A stretch of DNA of 46,398 nucleotides from Candidatus Barnesiella excrementigallinarum. GTDB lineage: Bacteria; Bacteroidota; Bacteroidia; Bacteroidales; Barnesiellaceae. How positions within the stretch are numbered: the stretch's first letter is position 1; the number at the start of each line of letters is the position of its first letter. Shown one piece after another: positions 8,384 to 17,652 of this stretch. A model generated the notes under the pieces. That model made no database searches and had not been told where the DNA came from. It saw only the letters and a list, made by a program, of their open reading frames with translations. The position numbers and the translations under genes were made by a program. The stretch covers positions 1-46,398 of the forward strand of contig DXFL01000003.1 in assembly GCA_019114445.1 (NCBI GenBank). Direction: 5' to 3'.

Positions 8384-9466
8384 TTAGTCGAGATAGAGAT
8401 AATCGTAGTGTACTAATGGTTTAGCTCCCTGTTTCCCAATAAGTTCCCGCGCGGCATTGCTGTCGTAGGCCACACGCCCCACACCTATGGGATTCCCGTC
8501 GGGGGCGACAATGCGCACGATGTCGTCGCGTTCGAAATCGCCTTCGACACAGGTGACCCCGATGGGCAGGATACTGATGGCTTGTTGCGAATGTATGGCT
8601 TCGACGGCTCCGGCATTCAGGTGCAGTTGCCCTTTGGCAAAGCCCTCGGAGTGGGCAATCCATCGTTTGACACTCGATATGGGGTTGGGCGAGGGCAGGA
8701 ATCGGGTGCAGACCTCGGTGCTTCCTTCCCGGAGCAGGTTAAGAAGGATATTCTCTTTTTTACCGTTGGCAATGACGACTTCGATTCCTTCGTCGGCCAC
8801 TTTACGGGCAATGTTGCATTTGGTGAGCATCCCTCCTCGTCCGAAAGAGGATTTCCCCGACTGTATGTATTGCGACAACTCCTGTCCCTGCCTGATTTCG
8901 GCAATGACTTTACTTTCGGGGTCGCTTGGGGCTCCGTTGTAAATGCCGTCGATGTTGCTGAGGATAATGAGCGTTTCGGCATCCATCATGGCCGAGATAA
9001 GTCCCGATAGTTCGTCGTTGTCGGTAAACATCAGTTCGGTTACCGAAATGGTGTCGTTTTCGTTGACGATGGGAATCACCCGGTTTTCGAGCATGACCTC
9101 CATACATTGTTTTTGGGTGAGGTACTGCCTCCGGGTGGAGAAGTTCTCTTTGGTGGTGAGTACCTGCCCGCACGCAATACCGTGTTCCCTGAAAAGTTCG
9201 TAATAGCGGTTGATGAGTTTGGCCTGTCCTACCGCCGAAAAGAGTTGCCGCGCCGATACCGAGTCGAGCTTGCGATGTTCTTTCAGTTCGCTGCGCCCCG
9301 AAGCTACTGCTCCCGACGAGATGACAATAACCTCGACGCCGGCTTTGTGTAAAGCGGCTATTTGGTCGGTAAGCGCCGACATACGGGTGATGTCGAGCGT
9401 GCCATCGGGGCGGGTAAGTACGTTACTTCCTATTTTTACGGTAATTCGTTTGCGGTTAAAACTCAT
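8384..9466 (-). CDS. proB: Glutamate 5-kinase
   Basis: First step of proline synthesis, ATP-dependent phosphorylation of glutamate. The protein is 360 residues and has an amino-acid kinase domain ([54 protein letters not shown]). From about residue 275 it has a C-terminal PUA domain ([24 protein letters not shown]). Its ATG overlaps the stop of the upstream DUF695 gene in an ATGA, so translation is probably coupled. Confidence 0.97.
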   Translation of the reverse strand: MSFNRKRITVKIGSNVLTRPDGTLDITRMSALTDQIAALHKAGVEVIVISSGAVASGRSELKEHRKLDSVSARQLFSAVGQAKLINRYYELFREHGIACGQVLTTKENFSTRRQYLTQKQCMEVMLENRVIPIVNENDTISVTELMFTDNDELSGLISAMMDAETLIILSNIDGIYNGAPSDPESKVIAEIRQGQELSQYIQSGKSSFGRGGMLTKCNIARKVADEGIEVVIANGKKENILLNLLREGSTEVCTRFLPSPNPISSVKRWIAHSEGFAKGQLHLNAGAVEAIHSQQAISILPIGVTCVEGDFERDDIVRIVAPDGNPIGVGRVAYDSNAARELIGKQGAKPLVHYDYLYLD

Positions 9467-9894
9467 GGCTGTATGGCAAATTGTTGTACGGTTTCGATGT
9501 AATTATCCCATTGCGGTTCGCTTTTCGCCCCTATTTTTATGGGGAGAGCCGGGTATCGGGCGAACGTTTTGTCCAAAATGAGCGAAAACTCCTCCGCCGA
9601 TTTCCCGTAATATTCGTAGCGGGCGTTTTTCCCGCCGATGTGAATCGCCGTCAATACGGCGGTCTCACTCTCTTCTAAGGCGTTTCGCAACTCTTCGTTG
9701 AGGAAATCGAGCGTTTGAGCCTCTTGATCGGTGGGCAATCCCTTTTCGTCTCCGCCGTATTCCCATACGAGGGCGATACGGGTGGGAAATTCCCCCGACA
9801 GCCTGATGGTGTCGAGGTACAATCGCCCCCGTATGATGAGGGGTTTGCCTTCCCATTCGGCATCGGCAACGAACCATTCGTTACTCACTTGCAT
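9463..9894 (-). CDS. DUF695-like protein
   Basis: A 143-residue cytoplasmic protein with no signal peptide. The start WFVADAEWEGKPLIIRGR, the middle FPTRIALVWEY and GLPTDQEAQTLDFLNEEL, and the end YYGKSAEEFSLIL fit the DUF695 family as I remember it. Function is unknown. It sits between an acyl-CoA ligase gene (20 bases upstream) and proB (four-base overlap), so it is expressed with proB, but nothing else links it to proline synthesis. Confidence 0.7.
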   Translation of the reverse strand: MQVSNEWFVADAEWEGKPLIIRGRLYLDTIRLSGEFPTRIALVWEYGGDEKGLPTDQEAQTLDFLNEELRNALEESETAVLTAIHIGGKNARYEYYGKSAEEFSLILDKTFARYPALPIKIGAKSEPQWDNYIETVQQFAIQP

Positions 9895-9914
9895 GGCGCG
9901 CTATCGTTAAAGGG

Positions 9915-11573
9915 TTATTGGGCGTTGTCCTTGTCACGTATTTCTACCCGGCGGATTTTTCCGCTGATGGTCTTGGGTAATTCGTCGACGAACTCGATGA
10001 CCCTGGGGTATTTGTAGGGTGCGGTAACCCGTTTTACGTGGTCTTGGATTTCCTTGATGAGTGCTTCGCCGGCCTTCTCCTTATAGCCTGCGGCCAGTAC
10101 GATGGTGGCTTTGACCAGTTGCCCCCGTATCTCGTCGGGAACACCGGTTACGGCACACTCTACCACGGCCGGGTGGGTCATTAGGGCGCTCTCTACTTCG
10201 AACGGGCCTATGCGGTACCCTGAGGATTTAATCACGTCGTCGGCACGGCCTACGAACCAAAAGTATCCGTCTTCGTCGCGCCAAGCCACGTCGCCCGTGT
10301 AGTAGATGTTGTCGTGGTAGGCTTCGTAGGTCTTTTGCGGATCGCGGTAATATTCTTTGAAAAGTCCCAGTGGTTTGCCGTGGTCGGTGCGGATAACGAT
10401 TTGCCCCTGTTCGCCGTCTTCGGCCGACCGTCCGTCGGGAGTAAGCAGGTCGATGTCGTACTGCGGGTTGCGTATACCCATCGAGCCCGGTTTAGGCTCT
10501 ACCCACGGATAGGTGGCAATCGTCAGGGTAGTTTCGGTTTGGCCGAATCCTTCCATCAGTTTTATACCCGTAAGCCGCAACCACTCTTCGTAAACTTTGG
10601 GATTGAGAGCTTCGCCGGCGATGGTGCAGTATTTGAGCGACGAGATGTCGTATTTCGTGAGGTCTTCGCGAATGAGGAACCGGAATACGGTGGGAGGGGC
10701 ACAGAACGATGTAATGTGGAAATCGTGTATCATTTCGAGTACGTCGGCCGGCTTGAATTTTTCGAAGTCATAGACAAAGACGTTGGCCCCGGCAATCCAT
10801 TGTCCGTATAGTTTTCCCCATACGGCTTTCCCCCAGCCGGTATCGGCGAGGGTAAGGTGCAGGCTGTCCTCGTGCAAATTGTGCCAGAAAGAGCCGGTAA
10901 TGATGTGTCCCAGCGGATAGGTGAAATCGTGAGCTACCATTTTGGGCTCGCCGGTAGTTCCCGAAGTGAAATAGAGCAACGAGATGTCGTCGTTGGTGTT
11001 GGCTTGTTCGGGTCGTACAAAGGGGGCTGCCGACTCTATGCCTCGGTGGAAATCTTCCCAGCCTTCGGGGATTATGGGACCGATGGATATGCAGTGTTGC
11101 AACGAGGGCGAGGACGGTTTTGCCCGGTTGATATGGCCGATGACTATTTCGTCGCCACAGGCTACAATGGCCTTGATGTCGGCGGCGTTGCACCGGTAGA
11201 TGATGTCTTTTTCGGTGAGCAGGTGGGTGGCGGGGATACATACGGCACCCAATTTGTGGAGGGCGATAATCGAGAACCAAAATTCGTACCTCCGTTTGAG
11301 AATGAGCATGACCATATCGCCGTGGCCTATTCCCAGCGATTGGAAATAGGCGGCGGTTTTATCGCTCTCGCGTTTGATATCGGCAAATGTGAAATCGATT
11401 CGGTTACCCTGATCGTTGGTCCAAAGCAAGGCTTTTTTATCGGGGGCAATGCGCGCCCATTCGTCAACTATGTCGTACCCGAAATTGAAACAGTCGGGGA
11501 CTTTAACTTTGAAATTCTTCATGAAATCTTCCTGCGAGGAGAAAGATGTCTTATCTAAAAAGCGTTCTAACAT
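9915..11573 (-). CDS. AMP-forming acyl-CoA ligase, medium-chain ACSM-like
   Basis: Activates a carboxylic acid to its CoA thioester through an acyl-adenylate. The protein is 552 residues, typical of the ANL superfamily. The P-loop YFTSGTTGEPK is at 201-211. The segment GFGQTET, the TGD motif in YYTGDVAWRDEDGYFWFVGR, the hinge after it and the C-terminal lysine in PKTISGKIRR (which should attack or be acetylated) are intact. The substrate is not evident; the overall pattern resembles medium-chain or aryl acyl-CoA synthetases. It follows the XRE-cupin gene by 68 bases, the pairing often seen for these ligases. Confidence 0.9.
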   Translation of the reverse strand: MLERFLDKTSFSSQEDFMKNFKVKVPDCFNFGYDIVDEWARIAPDKKALLWTNDQGNRIDFTFADIKRESDKTAAYFQSLGIGHGDMVMLILKRRYEFWFSIIALHKLGAVCIPATHLLTEKDIIYRCNAADIKAIVACGDEIVIGHINRAKPSSPSLQHCISIGPIIPEGWEDFHRGIESAAPFVRPEQANTNDDISLLYFTSGTTGEPKMVAHDFTYPLGHIITGSFWHNLHEDSLHLTLADTGWGKAVWGKLYGQWIAGANVFVYDFEKFKPADVLEMIHDFHITSFCAPPTVFRFLIREDLTKYDISSLKYCTIAGEALNPKVYEEWLRLTGIKLMEGFGQTETTLTIATYPWVEPKPGSMGIRNPQYDIDLLTPDGRSAEDGEQGQIVIRTDHGKPLGLFKEYYRDPQKTYEAYHDNIYYTGDVAWRDEDGYFWFVGRADDVIKSSGYRIGPFEVESALMTHPAVVECAVTGVPDEIRGQLVKATIVLAAGYKEKAGEALIKEIQDHVKRVTAPYKYPRVIEFVDELPKTISGKIRRVEIRDKDNAQ

Positions 11574-11641
11574 AATCGTGTATGAGTATTACTCTTTGTT
11601 TTCCTTGATGTTTATAACGTATAATTGCTTTCCCCGGACGG

Positions 11642-12196
11642 CTAAAATATGATGGCCAAAAATTTAACCGGAGTTTTGCCTATGGCTTTCATGCCGTGCG
11701 GACGGGTGGAGTCGAACATAATGCTGTCGCCTTCGTTGAGGACCAGTTCTTTTTCGCCGATATGCAGGTGGAGGCTCCCTTCGAGTACCAAATTAAACTC
11801 CTGCCCGGGGTGGGTGTTGAGGGTGAACGGGGCTTCGGGAGCCGATGGTTCGACCGTTACCATAAAGGGGTCGGCTTTTCGGTTGGCGAATCCGGCAGCC
11901 AACGACTGGTATTTGTAGGCTTTGGTACGCTCTACCGCTACACCTTTGTCTTTGCGGGTAAGGAAATAGGAACTCATGCGGGGCTCGTATCCGAACATCA
12001 GTGCCGGCAGCTCCACTCCGTAGTGTTTGGCTATTTGGTGGAGGAAACTTACGGGAATGTCTTTTTCGCCCGATTCGTATCCCAAATAGGTTTCCAAATC
12101 GGTATCGCAAGTGGCTGCAATGTCTTCGGGACGCAGGTCGAGGGCATCTCGAAGTCCTACGAGACGCTCGGCTATTTGTTTTATCTCTTCGCTCAT
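11642..12196 (-). CDS. XRE-family regulator with a C-terminal cupin domain
   Basis: A 184-residue transcriptional regulator. Residues about 8-65 form a helix-turn-helix of the XRE type (LRDALDLRPEDIAA, then a recognition helix region TDLETYLGYESGEKDIP). Residues about 105-184 are a small cupin barrel with the metal-site motif HPGQEFNLVLEGSLHLHIG followed by GDSIMFDSTRPHGMKAIG. Such proteins usually sense a small metabolite in the cupin and control the adjacent gene, here the acyl-CoA ligase. The ligand is unknown. A -7 box lies about 40 bases upstream. Confidence 0.9.
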   Translation of the reverse strand: MSEEIKQIAERLVGLRDALDLRPEDIAATCDTDLETYLGYESGEKDIPVSFLHQIAKHYGVELPALMFGYEPRMSSYFLTRKDKGVAVERTKAYKYQSLAAGFANRKADPFMVTVEPSAPEAPFTLNTHPGQEFNLVLEGSLHLHIGEKELVLNEGDSIMFDSTRPHGMKAIGKTPVKFLAIIF

Positions 12197-12234
12197 AATT
12201 GCAAATATTTAAAAAGAGGTTCTAAATTCTCTTA

Positions 12235-12242
12235 CAAAATTA
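12235..12242 (-). promoter_or_regulatory. Promoter -7 box for the XRE-cupin gene
   Basis: The minus strand reads TAATTTTG, matching TAnnTTTG, about 40 bases before the ATG at 12196. The surrounding DNA is AT-rich. The -33 element is not clear. Confidence 0.5.
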
Positions 12243-12374
12243 GCAAAACGGGAGAGAAAAAAGGAAAATTGTAATAGAAAATAGGAGGAATAATTTTATT
12301 TTGTAACTTTTATTAAGAGTAAGAAGACAATAAGATAGTCGTTATTGCACAACTGCGAATCCGATGTGCGATTT

Positions 12375-13802
12375 CTATTCTTCGGGTTCCTCCTGTGGCA
12401 CGTATTGATATGCCCCTATGTCGACCCGTTCTGTTCGCGAGTTGCCATACATATCTTTGTCGAGCGGTGGTGTGGCAAATGCCGGGTCGCCATTGCCTTT
12501 GGCATCGGATTCGTCGGAGCCTATTTGGTAGTTGTAGTAATAGTGTTCTTCGCCAAGAGCCTTGAAGAGGGGCATACCGCCCCATACGGTGTTGATGAAG
12601 TTGTCGTCGTCTTCGCCTTTGGAGTTGAAGAGGCACGAGCGAAAGAATATATGGCTGCCGGTGAAGTCGATGTTCGATATTTCGGAGGTCTTCCCGCAGA
12701 GAATCGAATTGTTGAAACGGGCCCGCAGCAGGGGTGCGCCGCCGTCGATGGAGTCGGCTGCGGCACAGTAGTTGATCGTTACGATGGGCGAAGTGATGAT
12801 GTCGTAGAAATAGTAGTTGACAATGGTGCAGTGGGTAAAGTCGGCAATTCCACCGGTGAGTGCGAGTACGGCGCCTCCGGCATCGGACAGCTCGCTGTTC
12901 CAGCAATTCAGCCGGCTGTACTTCGAGGTGATGAGGTTCCCCGACGAGTTGCGTATGCGCGAGTTGGCAATTTCGAGCCGGGTCTCCTCGGTAGCACACG
13001 AGTCGAGTACGATACCCGACGACATTCCGCGTACATAGGCATAGGCGATTTTATTCCCGAAACTTTCGGGATAGAAGCGTATGCCCCCCCATTGTCCGCC
13101 CAAATTGTCGTAAGGGAGGTCGGCAAAAAGCCGGTCGAGGCGGTCGCCCCGTATCTGAATTTGGTTCTCTATGGAGCCTTCGGCTTGTAATCGGCCTTGT
13201 ACCAGCAGGGAGGCTTTGTGGTGGAAATGTACTCTTGCTCCCGGTTCTATATGCAGGGTGGCTCCCGGCGCCACGACCAAACTGTCGTAGATGAGGTAGG
13301 GCCGTTCGGCGGTAAGCCGGGTATCGGCGGTGAGGGTTTCGCCGCGTTTGATAATCACGTCTTGCCCGTAGGCGGTGAGTTTCACATCTTGTTGCACACC
13401 GTTGGTGAGAAAGACAATCGAATCGACAATGAAGATGGGGTTGTCTTGGTTGGTGGGGTCGATGTTCGCTTCGACAAAGACATAGAGGCTGTCTTTTCCC
13501 CGAATCTCCACGTCGGTGAATTGGTCGCCCGACATACCATCGACATTGATGTGGAATCCCGACCGCTCGGCATCGGCCAATTTGATGGACGAGATGTTGA
13601 GCGATTTTTTGTTGGGGTTGTAGATGCGGAACGAACGGGTCGAGGTGCCTATCGTGGTAAACACGGTGTCGAACGCTACCGTGTCGGTCGAGAACGCCAG
13701 TATGTGCGACGGATTTGTGGTGAAATCGTCGTCTATGCAACTGGTGAGGAGGCTCCCTACCAGCAGGGTCAAAGTGATAAACGTGCAAGATATTGCTCTC
13801 AT
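12375..13802 (-). CDS. Lipoprotein with a right-handed beta-helix domain
   Basis: A 475-residue lipoprotein when started at the ATG at 13802; the signal ends LLVGSLLTSC with Cys22, which the longer frame from 13904 would obscure. Residues about 30-150 resemble an immunoglobulin-like domain (FSTDTVAFDTVF near its start; SFRIYNPNKKSLNI). Residues about 190-420 show repeated short strands typical of a parallel beta-helix (HIEPGARVHFH, WGGIRFYP, IVLDSC, FTHCTIVNY, SRIRNSSGN). It ends with VDIGAYQYV, a motif common at the end of such helices. An outer-membrane location is likely; activity is unknown. It is followed by AT-rich DNA. Confidence 0.8.
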   Translation of the reverse strand: MRAISCTFITLTLLVGSLLTSCIDDDFTTNPSHILAFSTDTVAFDTVFTTIGTSTRSFRIYNPNKKSLNISSIKLADAERSGFHINVDGMSGDQFTDVEIRGKDSLYVFVEANIDPTNQDNPIFIVDSIVFLTNGVQQDVKLTAYGQDVIIKRGETLTADTRLTAERPYLIYDSLVVAPGATLHIEPGARVHFHHKASLLVQGRLQAEGSIENQIQIRGDRLDRLFADLPYDNLGGQWGGIRFYPESFGNKIAYAYVRGMSSGIVLDSCATEETRLEIANSRIRNSSGNLITSKYSRLNCWNSELSDAGGAVLALTGGIADFTHCTIVNYYFYDIITSPIVTINYCAAADSIDGGAPLLRARFNNSILCGKTSEISNIDFTGSHIFFRSCLFNSKGEDDDNFINTVWGGMPLFKALGEEHYYYNYQIGSDESDAKGNGDPAFATPPLDKDMYGNSRTERVDIGAYQYVPQEEPEE

Positions 13803-14098
13803 CGTATAATACAAACGGTATCGACGCTCCTTTATTGCGGGATAAGGGCGATTTTCTTTGAAATAGGGAGTGCCCGGCGGGGTGAATTTCGTAGCTTTTT
13901 GCATATTGTGGGATATGGATTTCGGTTTGGTGCGATCGAAATTGAAAACTGTGGCTTTTCATTTGTCTCGGCACTTGACTTTTATTATCTTTTGATAAGA
14001 CAGGATACGGTTCGGCATAAAAAAATTAAGCAAGCTTATTTTTTATGCGCTTACCTTTCGTTATCTTTGGAGGACGATAATCTATAAAACAGACGACT
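13803..14098. other. Divergent intergenic region
   Basis: Separates the minus-strand beta-helix lipoprotein from the plus-strand YbjQ-like gene. It holds a plus-strand -7 box at 14062-14069. An AAAGGAG on the minus strand about 20 bases before 13802 could serve the lipoprotein gene. No further gene is supported. Confidence 0.5.
14062..14069 (+). promoter_or_regulatory. Promoter -7 box for the YbjQ-family gene
   Basis: TATCTTTG matches TAnnTTTG about 30 bases before the ATG at 14099. GGAGG follows at 14069-14073 but is too far from the start codon to be a normal ribosome-binding site. Confidence 0.55.
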
Positions 14099-14419
14099 AT
14101 GTTAATGACTACAACTCCTTCGGTAGAAGGACGGCACATTGTGAAGTATTATGGCGTTGTAACCGGCGAAACGATTATCGGAGCCAATGTGTTCCGCGAT
14201 TTTATGGCTGGGGTAAAAGACTTTTTCGGCGGCCGTTCGAGCGCATACGAAGAGGTATTGCAAAAGGCTAAGGATACGGCTCTCGAAGAGATGGCCCGGT
14301 CTGCCGAGTCGTTGGGCGCCAATGCTGTGATAGGTATCGACCTCGATTACGAGACCGTGGGTGCCTCCGGCAGTATGTTGATGGTGGTGTGCAGCGGAAC
14401 GGCCGTGCGCATTGAGTAA
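14099..14419 (+). CDS. YbjQ/UPF0145 family protein
   Basis: A 106-residue protein of the UPF0145 (PF01906) family, sometimes called heavy-metal-binding. Hallmarks are the start [35 protein letters not shown], the [12 protein letters not shown] loop, and the C-terminal [12 protein letters not shown] with a final [11 protein letters not shown] strand. Known structures are pentamers; the physiological role is unknown. There is no signal peptide. It ends 28 bases before lpxB and probably shares its transcript. Confidence 0.9.
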   Translation: MLMTTTPSVEGRHIVKYYGVVTGETIIGANVFRDFMAGVKDFFGGRSSAYEEVLQKAKDTALEEMARSAESLGANAVIGIDLDYETVGASGSMLMVVCSGTAVRIE

Positions 14420-14447
14420 AGTCTCTTTTCGTTTTTTTTTATTGCGT

Positions 14448-15575
14448 ATGAAATACTATTTGATAGCCGGGGAGGCTTCGGGCGATTTGCACGCCTCTAA
14501 TTTAATGAAGGCGTTGCAACGGGAAGATCCCGACGCCGAGTTCCGTTACTTCGGGGGCGACCTCATGGCGGCTTGCGGAGGCACGTTGGTGAAGCACTAT
14601 CGCGACATGGCCTATATGGGTTTTATCCCGGTGTTGATGAACCTCGACAAGGTGCTGGCCAATATGCGCTTGTGTAAACAGGATATTACCGCCGCCCGTC
14701 CCGATGTGGTGATTCTCGTCGACTATCCGGGTTTTAATTTGAAAATAGCCAAATATGTAAAAACCCGGTTGAATATTCCGGTCTATTACTATATTTCGCC
14801 GAAGATATGGGCTTGGAAGGAGTGGCGGGTGAAAAGCATTCGCCGGTATGTCGACCGGCTCTATTCGATTTTGCCGTTTGAGGTGCCGTTTTATGCCCGG
14901 CACCATTACGAGGTGGAGTATGTGGGCAATCCCACGGTCGACGAGTTGGCTGTACGTCCTTTTGCCGATGAGACTTTTGCCGATTTCGTGGCCGATTGCG
15001 GGCTCGATGATAAACCCATTATCGCTCTATTGGCCGGAAGTCGGGTTTCCGAAATCAAGAATAACCTGCCGTTGATGATCGAGGCGGCCGAGCCGTTTAC
15101 CGATTATCAGTTGGTGGTGGCGGGCGCGCCGGGTATTTCGCCCGACCTTTATACCCCCTATTTGCAGGGACATCGGGTAAAGGTGGTGCAGGGCAAGACT
15201 TACCGACTGTTGCAACAGAGCCGGGTGGCGTTGGTAACTTCGGGTACCGCTACGCTCGAAACCGCCTTGTTGCGTGTCCCGCAAGTAGTTTGCTATTGGG
15301 TTGGGGGAGGCAAGTTGTTTTACAAGATATTCGAGAAGATACTTAAAGTGCCCTATGTGTCGCTGGTGAATCTCATAGCCAATGCTCCTGTGGTGTGCGA
15401 ACTGTTGGGTTATCGGGCGACGGTCGAGAATTTACGTTGGGAGTTGTCACGGCTTTTCGAGGAGGAGGCGCGACAAAAGATGTTGGCGGGATATGACCTT
15501 GTGGCCGATCGGTTAGGTGCACCGGGTGCTCCCGAAAATGCAGCCCGTTCGATGGTGTCGCTCTTGCGACGATAA
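14448..15575 (+). CDS. lpxB: Lipid-A-disaccharide synthase
   Basis: Joins UDP-2,3-diacylglucosamine and lipid X to make the lipid A disaccharide at the inner face of the cytoplasmic membrane. The ATG at 14448 gives MKYYLIAGEASGDLHASNLM, the family's conserved start, and 375 residues; the upstream TTG frame from 14412 overlaps the previous gene and is rejected. Other signatures are YYISPKIWAWKEWR, VDRLYSILPFE, YVGNPTVDE, ALLAGSRVSEI and SGTATLETALL. It ends two bases from the convergent ABC ATPase gene. Confidence 0.95.
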   Translation: MKYYLIAGEASGDLHASNLMKALQREDPDAEFRYFGGDLMAACGGTLVKHYRDMAYMGFIPVLMNLDKVLANMRLCKQDITAARPDVVILVDYPGFNLKIAKYVKTRLNIPVYYYISPKIWAWKEWRVKSIRRYVDRLYSILPFEVPFYARHHYEVEYVGNPTVDELAVRPFADETFADFVADCGLDDKPIIALLAGSRVSEIKNNLPLMIEAAEPFTDYQLVVAGAPGISPDLYTPYLQGHRVKVVQGKTYRLLQQSRVALVTSGTATLETALLRVPQVVCYWVGGGKLFYKIFEKILKVPYVSLVNLIANAPVVCELLGYRATVENLRWELSRLFEEEARQKMLAGYDLVADRLGAPGAPENAARSMVSLLRR

Positions 15576-15577
15576 AC

Positions 15578-16603
15578 TTAATCTTGTCTTTTCAAGAAGC
15601 CGATGAGGTCGGCAAACGAGGTGAATTGCCGTTCGTCGTTTCCGGTTTGCAGCAAGAGCAGGTTTTTGCTTTTTGCCGTGAGGCGGGAGAGCGGAGTGTG
15701 GCTTTCCCCGGGAGCTATCCGGCAGCCGTAATTGTTGCGGTTGAGGGCGTTGACCGTCCAGTGGAGCAAGGTTTCGTCGTCGGCCTCCACCACAATCTCT
15801 TTTTCCCATTGTACCGAGGGGTAATAACTGCCGTGCGCGCGGTCGAAACAGATGTCGCGGCGATCGAACAGGGTATCGAGGTCGCCGTTGAGTATGAGGT
15901 CTTCGGTTACTCCGTCGCACATACCGCGGTCTTTGCGCAGCAGCCACAGGCGGTCGGCGAGGACGAGCGCCTGTTCGATGTCGTGGGTCGAGAGCAGAAT
16001 CGCTTTATTTTGGGTGGCGGCGATGTGGTGCAGGAGGGTCATGGTTTCGATACGGCTCACTACATCGAGAAAGGCGGTTGGTTCGTCGAGAATCACCAAC
16101 GGGCACTCTTGCGCCAGTACTTTGGCAATCATGGCTTTTTGTTTTTCTCCGTCGGAGAGTTGCGCCATATAAGAGTGAGCTTTGTGTGCGATACCCACAG
16201 CCTCGATGGCCTCTTCGACCACTTGTCGGTCGTGCCGGTCGAGGCGGCCGAAAAATCCCGTATGGGGCTGTCGTCCGAGAGCCACCAGTTCATACACCGT
16301 AAGCCCGCCGGTTTGGGTTTTGTCGGTGAGTACGACCCCTATCTGCCGGGAAAGTTCCCGTTCCGAGAGGGTCGAGAGGTTACGTCCTTCTATCTGTATG
16401 GTCCCGGCGAGGGGCGGTTGCGAAGCCGAGAGGGTACGCAGCAGGGTCGATTTGCCCGAGCCGTTGGCGCCCAGCAGGCCGGTGAGTTCGCCCCGATGGA
16501 GGGTGAAGGAGAGGCCGTCGTGAACTCGTTTCACACCGCCGTGGCCCGTTTTGTAGCCTATGCCGAGTTGTTGGGCCGATAGTATTGCAGTTGCACTCTC
16601 CAT
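15578..16603 (-). CDS. ABC transporter ATP-binding protein, BtuD/FecE type, with a C-terminal extension
   Basis: Energises import of a metal complex or corrinoid through the adjacent permease. The protein is 341 residues: Walker A GANGSGKST, a Q-loop near VVLTDKTQT, signature LSDGEKQKAMIAK, Walker B LVILDEPTAFLD and the switch His in STHDIEQAL. Ordinary FecE/BtuD ATPases end near residue 255; here about 85 more residues follow (from about YYPSVQWEKE), of unknown role. Its ATG shares one base with the permease stop (TGATG). The substrate is not shown by the sequence. Confidence 0.92.
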   Translation of the reverse strand: MESATAILSAQQLGIGYKTGHGGVKRVHDGLSFTLHRGELTGLLGANGSGKSTLLRTLSASQPPLAGTIQIEGRNLSTLSERELSRQIGVVLTDKTQTGGLTVYELVALGRQPHTGFFGRLDRHDRQVVEEAIEAVGIAHKAHSYMAQLSDGEKQKAMIAKVLAQECPLVILDEPTAFLDVVSRIETMTLLHHIAATQNKAILLSTHDIEQALVLADRLWLLRKDRGMCDGVTEDLILNGDLDTLFDRRDICFDRAHGSYYPSVQWEKEIVVEADDETLLHWTVNALNRNNYGCRIAPGESHTPLSRLTAKSKNLLLLQTGNDERQFTSFADLIGFLKRQD

Positions 16604-17652
16604 CAGTTGAAATATTGTATTTTACGTTGGTTGATAATGACGTAGATAATAACCGGAGCCCCCAGTACCGGAGTAATGGCGTTGATGGGCAGGATACCCG
16701 ATTCGCCGGGCATTATGCAGATGAGGTTGCACAGGAGCGTGGTGACGGCTCCGCAGAGCATGGTCATGGGCAGCAGGGTGTTGTGGTTCGAGCTTCCCAG
16801 CAGCAGGCGGGCGATGTGGGGGACGGCCAGTCCGATGAACGAGATGGGACCGCAGAAGGCTGTGGTCGAGGCGGTAAGCAATCCCGTGACAATGAGCAGC
16901 AGGTTGCGGGTGAGCCGGATATTCACCCCTAAATTGGCCGCATAGCGGTCGCCCAATAGCAGGGCGTTGAGCGGTTTGATCAGGAGTATGGCGATGAAGA
17001 GCCCCACCAATACCGAGAGGGCGAAATAGGGCAGTTGGTCGCCGGTGACGCCGCTGAAATTGCCCATGCCCCAAATGGTATAGGAGTGTACCCCTTCGGC
17101 GGTGGCGAAGTAGTTGAGCAGCGAGATGACCGACGAGGTGATGTAACCTACCATGATACCCACGATGAGCAGCATGATGTTGTTTTTGACGATGGTCGAG
17201 AAGAAGAGTATCGTACCCAATACGATGATCGAGCCGATGAAGGCTCCCGCAATGATGGCGGCAAATCCTGTGAGGGTGGTCGTTTCGGTAAGTCCGAGGC
17301 TCCCCCCGCGGAAGAGCATCACCAGCGCTACCCCCAAGCTGGCACCGGTATCGATACCCAGTATCGAAGGGCCGGCAAGCGGGTTGTTGAATGCCGTTTG
17401 CAACAGCAATCCGGCCACGGCCAACGCTGCACCCGAGAGGAGTGCCGCTACCATTTGGGGCAATCGCGATTCCAGCACGATAAATTTCCAGACCTCTTTT
17501 TCGCATTCCCGGCCGCACAAAATATCCCACACGGCCGATGCCGGTATGCGCACCGACCCGAACCACAGGTTGGCGGCGCACAAGATAAGCAGCACCACCA
17601 GCAGGGCGGCGAGCAGCCGTTTTTCACGCAGTTTGTCGGGAGGGGTATTCAT
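16603..17652 (-). CDS. FecCD-family ABC permease
   Basis: A 349-residue integral membrane permease of the BtuC/FecCD family for iron-siderophores, haem or cobalamin. The start at 17652 (MNTPPDKLREKR) overlaps the stop of the binding-protein gene as ATGA; the longer frame from 17787 runs inside that gene and is rejected. About ten hydrophobic segments are visible. Family motifs include RLPQMVAALLSGAALAVAG near the N-terminus, GPSILGIDTGASLG, and the cytoplasmic coupling segment FIGLAVPHIARLLLG near the C-terminus. Confidence 0.94.
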   Translation of the reverse strand: MNTPPDKLREKRLLAALLVVLLILCAANLWFGSVRIPASAVWDILCGRECEKEVWKFIVLESRLPQMVAALLSGAALAVAGLLLQTAFNNPLAGPSILGIDTGASLGVALVMLFRGGSLGLTETTTLTGFAAIIAGAFIGSIIVLGTILFFSTIVKNNIMLLIVGIMVGYITSSVISLLNYFATAEGVHSYTIWGMGNFSGVTGDQLPYFALSVLVGLFIAILLIKPLNALLLGDRYAANLGVNIRLTRNLLLIVTGLLTASTTAFCGPISFIGLAVPHIARLLLGSSNHNTLLPMTMLCGAVTTLLCNLICIMPGESGILPINAITPVLGAPVIIYVIINQRKIQYFN

